Source: Paenibacillus sp. JNUCC-31 (GTDB taxonomy: Bacteria; Bacillota; Bacilli; Paenibacillales; Paenibacillaceae). From it: a stretch of 64,000 bases of DNA. The translations under genes and the position numbers were made by a program. A model generated the notes under the pieces. It worked only from the letters and a program-made list of their open reading frames with translations, was not told where the DNA came from and did no database searches. Below are positions 56,422 to 64,000 of this stretch, in pieces. Numbering within the stretch: position 1 is the stretch's first letter; each line of letters begins with the position of its first letter. The stretch covers positions 6,200,001 to 6,264,000 of the forward strand of contig NZ_CP062165.1 of NCBI RefSeq assembly GCF_014844075.1, written 5' to 3'.

Positions 56422-57204
56422 TTAAGAAGAGCTACCTATGGTGAGCTTCCCGCCTCTGACCTCTGCTTGAAATAAATAAGTACCGTTACGATACGTATGT
56501 TGATTATGATTGGATTGAAGTGGGAGATCACTCCTGAGTCGGCCCCCAGCCTGCTTGAAGTCTAACTTGAATCCATCATTTTCTGGTGGGATGCGCACTT
56601 CAACGCTACACCCTGTCGAGCGACTATCCAGAGATTGAAGCATCGTTGAGGAGTTTATGCTAAGTTGGCCACCTGTCACTCTGGATTGAATATGGGAGAA
56701 CTGACCGGATAACTGGATAGGTGAAGAAGTGGCTTTTAGTTGGATATGGTTTGCACAAAGGTCTGTTGCTGTAACCCGACTGCCAACAGCTTGTAGACGG
56801 ATATTCTGGCCATAGCCAGATAAGGTGAGATTGCCGGATGTACAGTGACAATCCCAGTGTTCGGAAGAAACGTTATCCACAACAAAGCGGGAACCCACCC
56901 CGTTGATCGACAGTCTTTGCAATATCGTAGGCGGCAGTACAATGTGGAGCGATGTGCGATGGAAGTTTATACCCAGGGGAAAAGCTTGTTTTCGTCCATC
57001 GATGAGATGTAATAAACCATTACTGACCTTAGCTTCAAAACATCGAGTTCTTGGGAAACGAGCGGAGCCCCGTTGAGTAACATGGATAACCGCTTCTGTA
57101 CCCTGGCTAATATGTACTTCGCCTTGCATCCATTCCAGAGAAAGAGCATGAATGGAGTCTTCAGATAACCATTCTTTGCAAATCATATGTCCATTAGGTT
57201 TCAA
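56422..57204 (-). CDS. DUF4097-like beta-repeat protein
   Basis: 260 residues, almost all short beta strands in repeats of about 20 residues (LQRLSINGVGSRFVVDNV, HCTSGNLTLSGYG, LQAVGSRVTATDL, LKATSSPIQLSG, SRVTGGQLSIN). This is the DUF4097 adhesin-like solenoid. No signal peptide or membrane span is seen. It begins five bases after the tetR stop, so it is cotranscribed with the regulator. In other Bacillales DUF4097 proteins often sit with PspC/LiaX-type envelope-stress genes; whether that holds here is inference. Confidence 0.8.
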   Translation of the reverse strand: MKPNGHMICKEWLSEDSIHALSLEWMQGEVHISQGTEAVIHVTQRGSARFPRTRCFEAKVSNGLLHLIDGRKQAFPLGINFHRTSLHIVLPPTILQRLSINGVGSRFVVDNVSSEHWDCHCTSGNLTLSGYGQNIRLQAVGSRVTATDLCANHIQLKATSSPIQLSGQFSHIQSRVTGGQLSINSSTMLQSLDSRSTGCSVEVRIPPENDGFKLDFKQAGGRLRSDLPLQSNHNQHTYRNGTYLFQAEVRGGKLTIGSSS

Positions 57205-57209
57205 AACAG

Positions 57210-57896
57210 CTATCCCTCGTTTCTGTCATCGTCATGATCATCCATCTTAGGATAAGCGCCCACCGCAGCATGTTGTTCAAGAATACGCTCAATGAGCGAT
57301 TCGCTCACAATATCGGCACCGAGCATATTCATCAACCGCTGTAAAAAATAAAGACGCTGCTTCGTTTCGCTGGGATTGCGGCCGAACAGTGTGGGATTAA
57401 TCCATATGTTGACCAGCATCATGAATACTTCTGCACAAGCTTCGGGATCTTCAGTATGGATAGACCCATCTGCAATGCCTTCTCGCAAAATCGTTGTAAT
57501 CACCGGAGCATCTATTCGCACGGCCTGTTGAATACCGCGTACAATAAATACCGGATTTTTGATCTGGGTCTGAAGTACGCGATCCAGAGAATGGGCCTGC
57601 TGATCAGAGACGACATGCTCCAGAATCTGAATTAACTTCTCACGTGCTGACGTGGCTGTTGTGTTTGTAACTAATTGATCCATCATCTGAGCCGAATAGC
57701 TGAATTGTTGTTCCATAACCGCGTCCAATATTTCCTCTTTGGATCTAAAGTGATGATACACAGCTCCCTTGGACATGCCTAGGGCAATAATGATGTCCTG
57801 AATACTCGTCTTTTCAAATCCTTTGTCTGTGAATAACTGGGTAGCAACGTTCAGAATCTGCTGTACCGTTTGTTCGGGGTGTTTGTTCCTGGCCAT
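57210..57896 (-). CDS. TetR-family transcriptional regulator
   Basis: 228 residues. The N-terminal helix-turn-helix spans ILNVATQLFTDKGFEKTSIQDI and MSKGAVYHHFRSKEEIL. The helical C-terminal ligand domain follows. Start ATG 57896 (MARNKHPEQTV) has CAAAGGAGGGCCATT in front; the longer in-frame ORF would extend through the operator and promoter. It lies downstream of the exporter pair and upstream of the DUF4097-like gene. A 17-base palindrome over its transcription start suggests autoregulation. Confidence 0.93.
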   Translation of the reverse strand: MARNKHPEQTVQQILNVATQLFTDKGFEKTSIQDIIIALGMSKGAVYHHFRSKEEILDAVMEQQFSYSAQMMDQLVTNTTATSAREKLIQILEHVVSDQQAHSLDRVLQTQIKNPVFIVRGIQQAVRIDAPVITTILREGIADGSIHTEDPEACAEVFMMLVNIWINPTLFGRNPSETKQRLYFLQRLMNMLGADIVSESLIERILEQHAAVGAYPKMDDHDDDRNEG

Positions 57897-57922
57897 AATG
57901 GCCCTCCTTTGTTGTTTTATAA

Positions 57923-57939
57923 ATACCGACCGTTGGTAT
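57923..57939 (-). promoter_or_regulatory. TetR-type operator
   Basis: Near-perfect 17-base palindrome ATACCAACGGTCGGTAT (minus strand), one mismatch between half-sites ATACCAAC and GTCGGTAT. It lies just after the -10 element of the tetR promoter. Confidence 0.8.
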
Positions 57940-57941
57940 GT

Positions 57942-57970
57942 ATGATACTGAGAGATGTATCTGATGTCAA
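57942..57970 (-). promoter_or_regulatory. tetR promoter
   Basis: Minus strand: -35 TTGACA (57970-57965), 17-base spacer, -10 TATCAT (57947-57942). Confidence 0.85.
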
Positions 57971-58004
57971 TAAGAAGAAATTGAAGGTGGGGTATAGATG
58001 AAGG

Positions 58005-58057
58005 GGAAAATAAAACCGATCTGCCGTAGACCCATAGGACTAAAGACAAATCGGTTT
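58005..58057 (-). terminator. Terminator after the exporter genes
   Basis: Minus strand: AAACCGAT (58057-58050) with ATCGGTTT (58020-58013), followed by TATTTT. It separates the exporter operon from tetR. Confidence 0.7.
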
Positions 58058-58079
58058 GAGAGTTTCATATCAGTTATAC

Positions 58080-60176
58080 TTACACGCTGCCTCCGGCAAA
58101 GGAGGATGTGGTTGTGGTTCGAAGGGGGTCGCCCAGTGGGTTGTTTCCACTCGTATCCGTAGCTGCTTGAGCACCTTGCTGCAACTGATACATCTGATAA
58201 TAGCGACCCTGAAGCTGCATTAGTTCATCATGTGAACCTTGTTCAACAATACGTCCGCGATGCAGGACCAGAATCTGGTCTGCTGAACGAATGGTGGACA
58301 GACGGTGAGCGATGATGAAGGTGGTGCGTCCTTTTTTGAGGACTTCGAGTGCATTTTGAATGAGTGCTTCCGTTTCGGTATCAATGTTCGCCGTAGCTTC
58401 GTCGAGAATCAGGATGGCCGGATCGAATGCCAGCGCTCGGGCGAAGGAGATCAACTGCCGTTGTCCGGCAGATAACGTGCTTCCTTTTTCGATAACCGGC
58501 TCGTCGAATCCTTGGGGAAGATGGGCGAGAATCCGCTCTGCACCCACGTCACGAAGCGCCTGTTCAATCTGTGCACGAGTAATTTTCTCATCGCCAAGAC
58601 TGACATTGGACGCCACGGTACCTGTGAACAGGTACGGATCTTGCAATACGATGCCCATATGTTCGCGAATCCACTGTTTAGGCAGATCCTTCACGTTCTG
58701 ACCGTCGATCGTAATCTTGCCTTTCTGTGGATCATAGAACCGGAAGAGCAGATTGATGATGGAGCTTTTGCCGGAACCGGTATGGCCCACGAGGGCGACC
58801 GTTTGACCTTGTGATGCTTTGAACGAGATGTTGTTCAGCACATAATCTTTTTTATAAGCAAAGGATACATCGTCAAACACGACATTCCCCTTGTATCTCG
58901 GCATCGACCCATCGGTTACCGGTTCACCTGGTTCATCCATCAGTTCAAATACACGTCCAGCGGATACCAGGGATGAATCCAGGTTCGCGAGTTGGTTCAC
59001 CATACCCGTAATAGGCTGGAACAAACGCCCGAGAACGTCAACGAATGCATATAACACACCCAGCGAGATAATACTCGTGCCGTCCAGCACACTGGAGCCG
59101 AAGTACCACAGAACAACTGCAAAAGCCATATTCCGTAATACGTTAACCAGGTTGTGTGAGGTGAAAGCGTTCAGGTTGAGCATTTTGTTTTGGTGTTTCA
59201 TATAATCATCATTCAGATCCTCGAATTCCTGCTTGGTCTGTTTCTGATGACGGAATACCCGGATAATGGACATCCCCTGAATGGATTCGTTAATAATCGC
59301 ATTAATTTCGCTCAGGCGTGAACGAATAATGGTATTGTAACGAGTAGCGATTTTGCGATAGAGCACAATCCAGAGAACGAGCATCGGAACAACGAAGAGC
59401 GAAATCAATCCGAGGCGGAAATCCAGCAGGAAGAGCGCAACATACACTCCCGTAATCGTAATGATGCCTGAGAAAAAGTTGGACAGAACCGCAACGAACA
59501 GATCCTTGACAGCTTCGGTATCGTTGGTGACCCGGGAGACCACTTTACCTGCGGGCAGGTTGTCGAAAAAGTGTACCGGCAATCGCTGGATGTGCGCATA
59601 CACATCGTTACGCAGTCTTTGAATGACTTTGTTGGCAGAAGATTGCAGCCAGTACGTTTTACCAAATTCCATAATGACCGAGATGACCAGAAAGATCATG
59701 TAATACACAATCAATTGATAGATGCTTGGCATTTCCGGTTTGTAAAAGGCAAAGAGTTCACCAGCGGATAAGGGTACCGCTGCATATTGGCCCGTCACTT
59801 CGCCTGCGCGTGTTACCGTCAGTGTTCCATCCGCATAGGTTCGATCCCCATCGGGGGCACTAACGGGTTCATTCACAAAATAAAAACTTTTTCCGGCTTG
59901 CAGTACGCGTACCTCGGTACCCTTCGTTTCATCCGCTTCAAATCGGCCTTCGCGTTTATAGTTCTTTCCATTGTAGACTGCCGCTTCGCTTGAAGCGGTG
60001 GTCTCATAGAAAGGCTGCTCAATGGCGAGCAGATGATTGTCGATCATGGACTTGGCGATGAAAGGGCCGGCCAGTTCAGCCGCAACTCCAATTGTAAGCA
60101 TAATTAAAGCGGCAATAAACGTGCCTTTGGCTTTTAGGGCATATTGAAGCAGCCGTTTGCCTGTATTAGACTTCAA
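58080..60176 (-). CDS. bmrD: BmrD-like ABC exporter half (ATP-binding and membrane domains)
   Basis: 698 residues. An N-terminal membrane domain has an unusually long extracytoplasmic insert of about 100 residues between the first two spans (about 45-135), as in B. subtilis BmrD/YheH. The nucleotide-binding domain has Walker A GHTGSGKSS, signature LSAGQRQL, and Walker B ILILDEATANID. TTG start at 60176 behind AGGAGGTTAACGCT, which overlaps the end of the first half-transporter. The pair should form a heterodimeric multidrug exporter. Substrates cannot be read from sequence. Confidence 0.9.
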   Translation of the reverse strand: MKSNTGKRLLQYALKAKGTFIAALIMLTIGVAAELAGPFIAKSMIDNHLLAIEQPFYETTASSEAAVYNGKNYKREGRFEADETKGTEVRVLQAGKSFYFVNEPVSAPDGDRTYADGTLTVTRAGEVTGQYAAVPLSAGELFAFYKPEMPSIYQLIVYYMIFLVISVIMEFGKTYWLQSSANKVIQRLRNDVYAHIQRLPVHFFDNLPAGKVVSRVTNDTEAVKDLFVAVLSNFFSGIITITGVYVALFLLDFRLGLISLFVVPMLVLWIVLYRKIATRYNTIIRSRLSEINAIINESIQGMSIIRVFRHQKQTKQEFEDLNDDYMKHQNKMLNLNAFTSHNLVNVLRNMAFAVVLWYFGSSVLDGTSIISLGVLYAFVDVLGRLFQPITGMVNQLANLDSSLVSAGRVFELMDEPGEPVTDGSMPRYKGNVVFDDVSFAYKKDYVLNNISFKASQGQTVALVGHTGSGKSSIINLLFRFYDPQKGKITIDGQNVKDLPKQWIREHMGIVLQDPYLFTGTVASNVSLGDEKITRAQIEQALRDVGAERILAHLPQGFDEPVIEKGSTLSAGQRQLISFARALAFDPAILILDEATANIDTETEALIQNALEVLKKGRTTFIIAHRLSTIRSADQILVLHRGRIVEQGSHDELMQLQGRYYQMYQLQQGAQAATDTSGNNPLGDPLRTTTTSSFAGGSV

Positions 60177-60188
60177 AGCGTTAACCTC

Positions 60189-61934
60189 CTACGTGGACAA
60201 ATTGGACTCCACCTGCTGCCGTTCATACTGTTCACGGTACCAGCCGTTCATAGCAAGCAGTTCCTGATGGGTTCCTTCTTCCGTTATTTTTCCGTGCTCC
60301 AGTACGATGATTCGGTCAGCGTGTTCAATAGCGGACAGGCGGTGAGTCGAGATCAGCGTTGTTTTGCCAGAGCGTTTGTTGCGTATATTTTCAATAATTT
60401 TGGCTTCGGTTCGTGCATCAACGGCAGATAGAGCATCATCCAGAATCAAAATGTCCGGATCGGCGATAAAGGCACGCGCCAGCGATACCCGCTGTTTCTG
60501 TCCTCCGGACAGCGCAATTCCTTTTTCACCAACGAGGGTGTCCAGACCATCGGACAATGTGACCAGATCTCCATCAAAGGCTGCGGTACGAATCGCTTCC
60601 ATAATCACGCTATCATCCGCACCCGGCTTGCCGAATTGAATGTTCTGACGGACCGATTTGGAGAACAGCACCTGTTCCTGCGGAACATATCCAATCCAGC
60701 TATGCAAGTCATCTTTGGCAATATCCTGAATCGGATGACCGGAGATGCTTAACTTGCCTGTTCCCGCAGGGTATTCATGCAGCAATTGCTTAAGCAGGGT
60801 GGACTTGCCGCTACCTGTGCGTCCCACGATACCCAATGTCTGCCCGCGACGAAGCGAGAAGCTGACATGACTGAGATTGTCGACGGTAGAACTAGGATAA
60901 CGGAAGGTGACATCCTGCATCGCGATCTCTTCCGGGTTGGCAATGTGAGCAGGCTGCTCAATATCTTTTACAGCAGGTTCTACAGATAAAGTCTCATTAA
61001 CACGATCCAGTGAGGCACTACCACGCTGCATCAGGTTTATCAGTTCACCGATGGCAAACATCGGCCAGATCATCATCCCCAGGTACATATTGAACGATAC
61101 GAGATCCCCCAGGGTAATTTCATTATGGAACACAAGATAAATACCATAGGCAAGTGCAATGACATAACTGAGTCCTACACATAACCGGATCGTGGGTTCG
61201 AACAGTGCGTCCATCTTGGCAACGGCCAGATTTTTGCGGTATACATCTTCCGTGACATCGGCGAACCGTTTTTGGTCCATACGTTCCTGAACGTAGGCAC
61301 GCACGACTCGAATACCGGCAATAGATTCAAGCACCTGGTCATTCATGTCTCCGAATGCATCCTGGGCCAGTGTATATCGTTGATGCACAGCTTTACCATA
61401 GATCATCATGGCGATGGCGATAAAAGGCAGTGGGAGGATTGCAGCCAGGGTCAATTTCCAGCTAACCAGGAATCCCATGGCGAATAATACAGTTGCCAGA
61501 AAAGCGGTGGAGTCGGTTAACGTCAGCATGCCGAAGCCTGCTGTGGTGGCAATGGAACGAAGGTCATTCGTGGCACGTGCCATCAGATCGCCCGTTCTGT
61601 TCTTCTCAAAAAAAGGCGGGGTCATTCGCAGTAAATGGTCCATAAAGCGCGACCGCAGCAAGCGTTCAACCAGATTGGCACCGCCAAACAGTTTGTGCAT
61701 CCATATGTACGTGGTCAGATAAATAATGATGACCGATCCAAGGATAAGTAAAATGTAACGTGTGAGTGAAGCGCCAGTAATGGAACCGCGTACAATCTCG
61801 TCAATGGCATTGCCAAGAAGACGAGGTGGCAGTAGTTCGATGATGCCTACCAGAATAAGCAGGGTGACACCGATAAGGTATCGTTTGCGTTCCAGCCGGA
61901 AAAACCAGGCCAGGTTTTTAAGTACAGAGAACAA
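60189..61934 (-). CDS. bmrC: BmrC-like ABC exporter half (ATP-binding and membrane domains)
   Basis: 581 residues starting at TTG 61934 (MFSVLKNLAWFFRLERKRY). Six membrane spans, then the nucleotide-binding domain with Walker A GRTGSGKST, signature LSGGQKQRVSLA, and Walker B ILILDDALSAVDA: the residue after Walker B is Asp instead of the catalytic Glu, so this is the degenerate site of a heterodimer, as in B. subtilis BmrC. The long in-frame ORF starting at 61976 lies before the AAAGGAAGGG ribosome binding site and is rejected. A terminator just upstream suggests attenuation. Confidence 0.9.
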   Translation of the reverse strand: MFSVLKNLAWFFRLERKRYLIGVTLLILVGIIELLPPRLLGNAIDEIVRGSITGASLTRYILLILGSVIIIYLTTYIWMHKLFGGANLVERLLRSRFMDHLLRMTPPFFEKNRTGDLMARATNDLRSIATTAGFGMLTLTDSTAFLATVLFAMGFLVSWKLTLAAILPLPFIAIAMMIYGKAVHQRYTLAQDAFGDMNDQVLESIAGIRVVRAYVQERMDQKRFADVTEDVYRKNLAVAKMDALFEPTIRLCVGLSYVIALAYGIYLVFHNEITLGDLVSFNMYLGMMIWPMFAIGELINLMQRGSASLDRVNETLSVEPAVKDIEQPAHIANPEEIAMQDVTFRYPSSTVDNLSHVSFSLRRGQTLGIVGRTGSGKSTLLKQLLHEYPAGTGKLSISGHPIQDIAKDDLHSWIGYVPQEQVLFSKSVRQNIQFGKPGADDSVIMEAIRTAAFDGDLVTLSDGLDTLVGEKGIALSGGQKQRVSLARAFIADPDILILDDALSAVDARTEAKIIENIRNKRSGKTTLISTHRLSAIEHADRIIVLEHGKITEEGTHQELLAMNGWYREQYERQQVESNLST

Positions 61935-62000
61935 GTGGTATCCCTTCCTTTCAAGTTCGTGAAATGCATGTTCCATTCATGTGCAGCCGTTTGAACCCAC

Positions 62001-62035
62001 AAAAAAAGACATACCGCACGCAGGCGGTATGTCTT
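62001..62035 (-). terminator. Attenuator-type terminator directly upstream of bmrC
   Basis: Minus strand: AAGACATACCGC / GCGGTATGTCTT perfect stem with a six-base loop and seven T, ending 67 bases before the bmrC start codon. Its position inside the leader means that read-through decides exporter expression. Confidence 0.85.
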
Positions 62036-62147
62036 GGGTATCATTCATACGGCAGCATGGCTCCGAGAGCAGAGCCACCACCGCAGATAAAGTTCGATTG
62101 TGAGAAGCAAAACAGCAAACCTATTTAGAGGCTTCTGTGATGCGGAC

Positions 62148-62285
62148 TTATGAACGGAATAACGATTTCATGGGTGCTCCGGTATTTAGTTGTGTGCTGA
62201 GTTGATGTAGATCGTCATTGTTAAACACCGTAACCACCCTTTCTTTTTTGGTAATAAATTGAATGTGGATCTCGTATGTTTGCAT
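62148..62285 (-). CDS. Small leader ORF upstream of the BmrCD-like exporter
   Basis: Minus strand, ATG 62285 to TAA 62148, 45 residues (starts MQTYEIHIQFITKKERVV, ends APMKSLFRS). An internal GTG at 62228 has AAAGGGTGG in front and would give a 26-residue form. The -10 of the visible promoter overlaps ATG 62285, so the short form is the likelier product unless another promoter lies upstream. In B. subtilis the leader peptide BmrB, translated in front of a terminator, controls bmrCD by attenuation; the layout here is the same. Confidence 0.5.
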   Translation of the reverse strand: MQTYEIHIQFITKKERVVTVFNNDDLHQLSTQLNTGAPMKSLFRS

Positions 62286-62313
62286 CTTAACACCGACTTT
62301 TACAATCTGTCAA
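62284..62313 (-). promoter_or_regulatory. Promoter of the exporter leader
   Basis: Minus strand: -35 TTGACA (62313-62308), 18-base spacer, -10 TAAGAT (62289-62284). Confidence 0.6.
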
Positions 62314-62402
62314 ACGTTTTTCCAAAACGAAATATCTAACGATTGGTAGTGGGATCATTCCGTTTTGATGAACTTTTATTACATATTTGCGGTGTGGAAG
62401 GT

Positions 62403-62431
62403 TTGTAATCGAGCGATTGTAGCGATATGAT
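62403..62431 (+). promoter_or_regulatory. Promoter of the HesB/YneR-like gene
   Basis: -35 TTGTAA (62403-62408), 17-base spacer, -10 TATGAT (62426-62431). Confidence 0.6.
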
Positions 62432-62464
62432 GTAACATATATATAGAGAAGGAGTTGACACCAA

Positions 62465-62761
62465 ATGAGTACCATACATGTATCTGACCGGGCTGCTCGC
62501 TGGTATAAGGAAGAACTGAATTTGAACGAAGGAGACAGCGTACGATTCTTCGCCCGTTATAGCTCCGGCGGAGGACTTCATCCCGGTTTCTCACTGGGAA
62601 TCGCTGTGGAGGAACCGAGACATCCTGCTGACCAAACGAAGGTATCAGGTATTCAATTTTTTATGGAAGATCATGATTACTGGTATCTGAAGGGTCATCA
62701 ACTTCATGTCGATGTTGTTGAAGAAGGTCAGGATATCGAATATCGCTACACTGAGATTTAA
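62465..62761 (+). CDS. HesB/YneR-like protein
   Basis: 98 residues. The fold pattern is that of HesB/IscA-like proteins (VSDRAARWYKEELNL, then DSVRFFARYSSGGG, and a C-terminal DYWYLKGHQLHVDVVEE), but the three cluster-binding Cys of IscA are absent. It therefore matches the YneR subgroup, whose role is not known to me. ATG behind GAGAAGGAGTTGACACCAA. It is followed by a Nudix gene after about 70 bases. Confidence 0.82.
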   Translation: MSTIHVSDRAARWYKEELNLNEGDSVRFFARYSSGGGLHPGFSLGIAVEEPRHPADQTKVSGIQFFMEDHDYWYLKGHQLHVDVVEEGQDIEYRYTEI

Positions 62762-62832
62762 CGGGATACATCTGCGTATATAGAATGTCTCATCACCGGT
62801 CGCACCGATTTTCGAACAGGAGGAGATACGAA

Positions 62833-63282
62833 GTGAATCCGCCAGCCCGAGATTTGGCCCAGTATATCGCGAACCGCTCTCATATTGTTGTAAAGGCGGC
62901 GGTTCGGGCCGAGAATGAACAAGGTGAATTGTTATTGATTCAGCATGCTGAACACGGTCATTGGCGTATTCCTGTGGGACAGATGCGCCCGGGAGAAGCC
63001 ATTGAGGACACCGCGCACAGAGAACTCTGGGAGGAGACGGGGTGGACTACCCATCATATGACACTTGAAGGTTTGCATTCCGGTCCGAATATGAGACATT
63101 TACATGCCAGTGGGGATGAAGAATATTACGTCATAGCCATGTTTAGAGCCCAGATCATTCAGGATTCGCTCGTAGAGTCGCGGGTGAATAGTGAAGCAGG
63201 GCTGAAGTTTTTTGATCCGAAATCATTGCCCAGGCTGAACGATCTTAGCCGGATATTGCTAAAGTATCCAGGAATGGAATAA
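62833..63282 (+). CDS. Nudix hydrolase
   Basis: 149 residues from GTG 62833. The Nudix box is complete: G-x5-E-x7-REL-x-EE-x-G-W across GQMRPGEAIEDTAHRELWEE and TGW. N-terminal VVKAAVRAENEQGELLLIQHAEHGHWRIP (pattern: A-V-x-x-LLI-x-x-W-x-P) frames the substrate strand. GTG has AGGAGGAGATACGAA upstream; the ATG at 62785 has no site. Substrate cannot be predicted; ADP-ribose or oxidised nucleotides are usual. Confidence 0.88.
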   Translation: MNPPARDLAQYIANRSHIVVKAAVRAENEQGELLLIQHAEHGHWRIPVGQMRPGEAIEDTAHRELWEETGWTTHHMTLEGLHSGPNMRHLHASGDEEYYVIAMFRAQIIQDSLVESRVNSEAGLKFFDPKSLPRLNDLSRILLKYPGME

Positions 63283-63341
63283 ATAAATCACGAAAAGAAG
63301 AAGCCTTTCCGGCCGGAAGGCTTCTTCTTTTCGTGATTTAT
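63283..63341. terminator. Very long bidirectional terminator hairpin
   Basis: Arms of about 27 bases (63283-63310 and 63315-63341), one bulged T, GGCC at the apex. Near-perfect, with A and T runs in both arms. It lies between two convergent genes. Confidence 0.9.
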
Positions 63342-63407
63342 ACGAGATGGGCCCATGTTCAAAGCAGGATTGTTGTCCCCAATAAATGACGGGTTCTGAC
63401 AATTAGA

Positions 63408-63923
63408 CTAGACTTGATCAAGAGGTTCTTCATCGTCCATTGCAAAATCAAAGTCGTCAATATCGAATACCTGCACAGGAGATGCCGATTCGATAATGCG
63501 TGCAATTAATTCAACCTGATCGGTCAGGATAGGGATATCCAGACGCTGTGAAGTGAGCAGCAGTTCAGTCTCAATTGGATCAAAATATTCACCGTATTGA
63601 GCGGTATCAACCGCATTAATGATGGCGATGGATACCTGATCCCCAAACAGTATGGACGGACTTTTGGCCCAGGGGATAGCCAGGGCACGTTCTATTTTTT
63701 TCTTATTCAGCGGTTCTTCAAAATAAGAAATGATTTCGTTGATTTTGGATTTCACATGTTGGTCATCTGCTGGATTATCCATCAAAGGGTCAGGGCTGGT
63801 CTGAAATTCATATAACTCAAGGATGGTGGTATAAGGAACAATATATTCAACAGGCGCCGGGGGCGCGAGTAATTGACCGTAAATTGCCACCATCACGGCT
63901 TCGGTAACAAACTGACGTGACAT
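63408..63923 (-). CDS. Conserved-looking protein of unknown function
   Basis: 171 residues from ATG 63923, which follows AGGAGGATTCAGGACCC. Hydrophobic and helical N-terminus (FVTEAVMVAIYGQLLAPPAPVEYIVPYTTILELYEF), a central LNKKKIERALAIPWAKSPSILFG segment, and a strongly acidic C-terminus FDIDDFDFAMDDEEPLD. No catalytic motif or membrane span is evident. I do not recognise the family. The ORF continues in frame to 63971, but without a ribosome binding site. Confidence 0.7.
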   Translation of the reverse strand: MSRQFVTEAVMVAIYGQLLAPPAPVEYIVPYTTILELYEFQTSPDPLMDNPADDQHVKSKINEIISYFEEPLNKKKIERALAIPWAKSPSILFGDQVSIAIINAVDTAQYGEYFDPIETELLLTSQRLDIPILTDQVELIARIIESASPVQVFDIDDFDFAMDDEEPLDQV

Positions 63924-64000
63924 GGGTCCTGAATCCTCCTGCGGCCATTTAATAGTTGCGAGGTGAATCAATGATTTGGACTAATAAGATCATCCCATTG

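Noticed and set aside
57897..58049. N-terminal extension of the TetR gene to 58049
   Set aside because: It would include the promoter, operator and part of the terminator; ATG 57896 has a strong site.
61935..61976. N-terminal extension of the BmrC-like protein from 61976
   Set aside because: The extension covers the AAAGGAAGGG ribosome binding site; TTG 61934 gives the expected N-terminus.
62001..62035. Attenuator stem as a second TetR operator
   Set aside because: It shares ATACCG/CGGTAT ends with the operator, but the centre and spacing differ and the T run marks it as a terminator.

Overview
The window reads as one contiguous stretch of a Paenibacillus-like chromosome (spore-forming, low-to-mid GC Firmicute). 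Grounds: gene content and order match the Bacillus subtilis infB-to-ricA (ymcA) region, with sporulation genes (dpaA/dpaB, spoVS, sleB, ftsK/spoIIIE-type translocase, ylzJ), AGGAGG-type ribosome binding sites, frequent TTG/GTG starts, a Gram-positive LexA box, and a T-box leader. I see no rRNA, tRNA, CRISPR array, insertion sequence or prophage.

Layout. (1) 1-9990: translation and RNA genes: end of ylxQ, infB, rbfA, nrnA, truB, ribF, rpsO, pnp, then ylxY. (2) 10087-16060: M16 peptidase, dut, the dipicolinate synthase pair dpaAB behind a sigma-K-type promoter, then dapG and dapA. The asd gene that sits here in B. subtilis is missing; a 418-bp non-coding, hairpin-rich stretch takes its place. 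(3) 16533-23280: RNase J, tepA, ylzJ, ftsK/spoIIIE, and sleB behind a sigma-G-type promoter. (4) 23405-34750: the ymfF-ymfH-ymfI-ymfJ-ymfK-rodZ series, a small membrane protein, yajQ, pgsA, cinA, recA with a LexA box, recX. (5) 35060-42410: rny, ymdB, spoVS behind a sigma-H-type promoter, an M19 dipeptidase, a PduL-type acyltransferase, miaB, ricA.

After ricA (about 42450) B. subtilis synteny stops and the content becomes accessory: a hotdog thioesterase; an NAD salvage group (an NrtR-like Nudix/winged-helix protein, nicotinamidase, nicotinate phosphoribosyltransferase); an acrylyl-CoA-reductase-type oxidoreductase; a putative lipoprotein; moaB; a His-rich CobW GTPase followed by a Cys-rich copper-binding four-helix protein; a T-box-controlled argS; a two-gene ABC transporter; a HEPN-like protein coupled to a SanA/YdcF protein; and a minus-strand block. 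That block is a heterodimeric BmrC/BmrD-like ABC exporter with an upstream small ORF and terminator (attenuator layout), then an autoregulated TetR gene with a DUF4097-like protein and a 57-residue membrane protein. The window ends with a HesB/YneR-like protein, a Nudix hydrolase and an unrecognised minus-strand gene.

The most rewarding items for follow-up are the attenuator-controlled exporter with its small ORF, the NrtR-like NAD locus with a candidate operator on its own -10 box, the sporulation sigma-factor promoters that also fix gene starts, the sequestered ribosome binding site before the copper-binding gene, and the missing asd. Most of the window is ordinary, well conserved core genome. 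All names come from reading motifs and gene order by eye; no database search was run.
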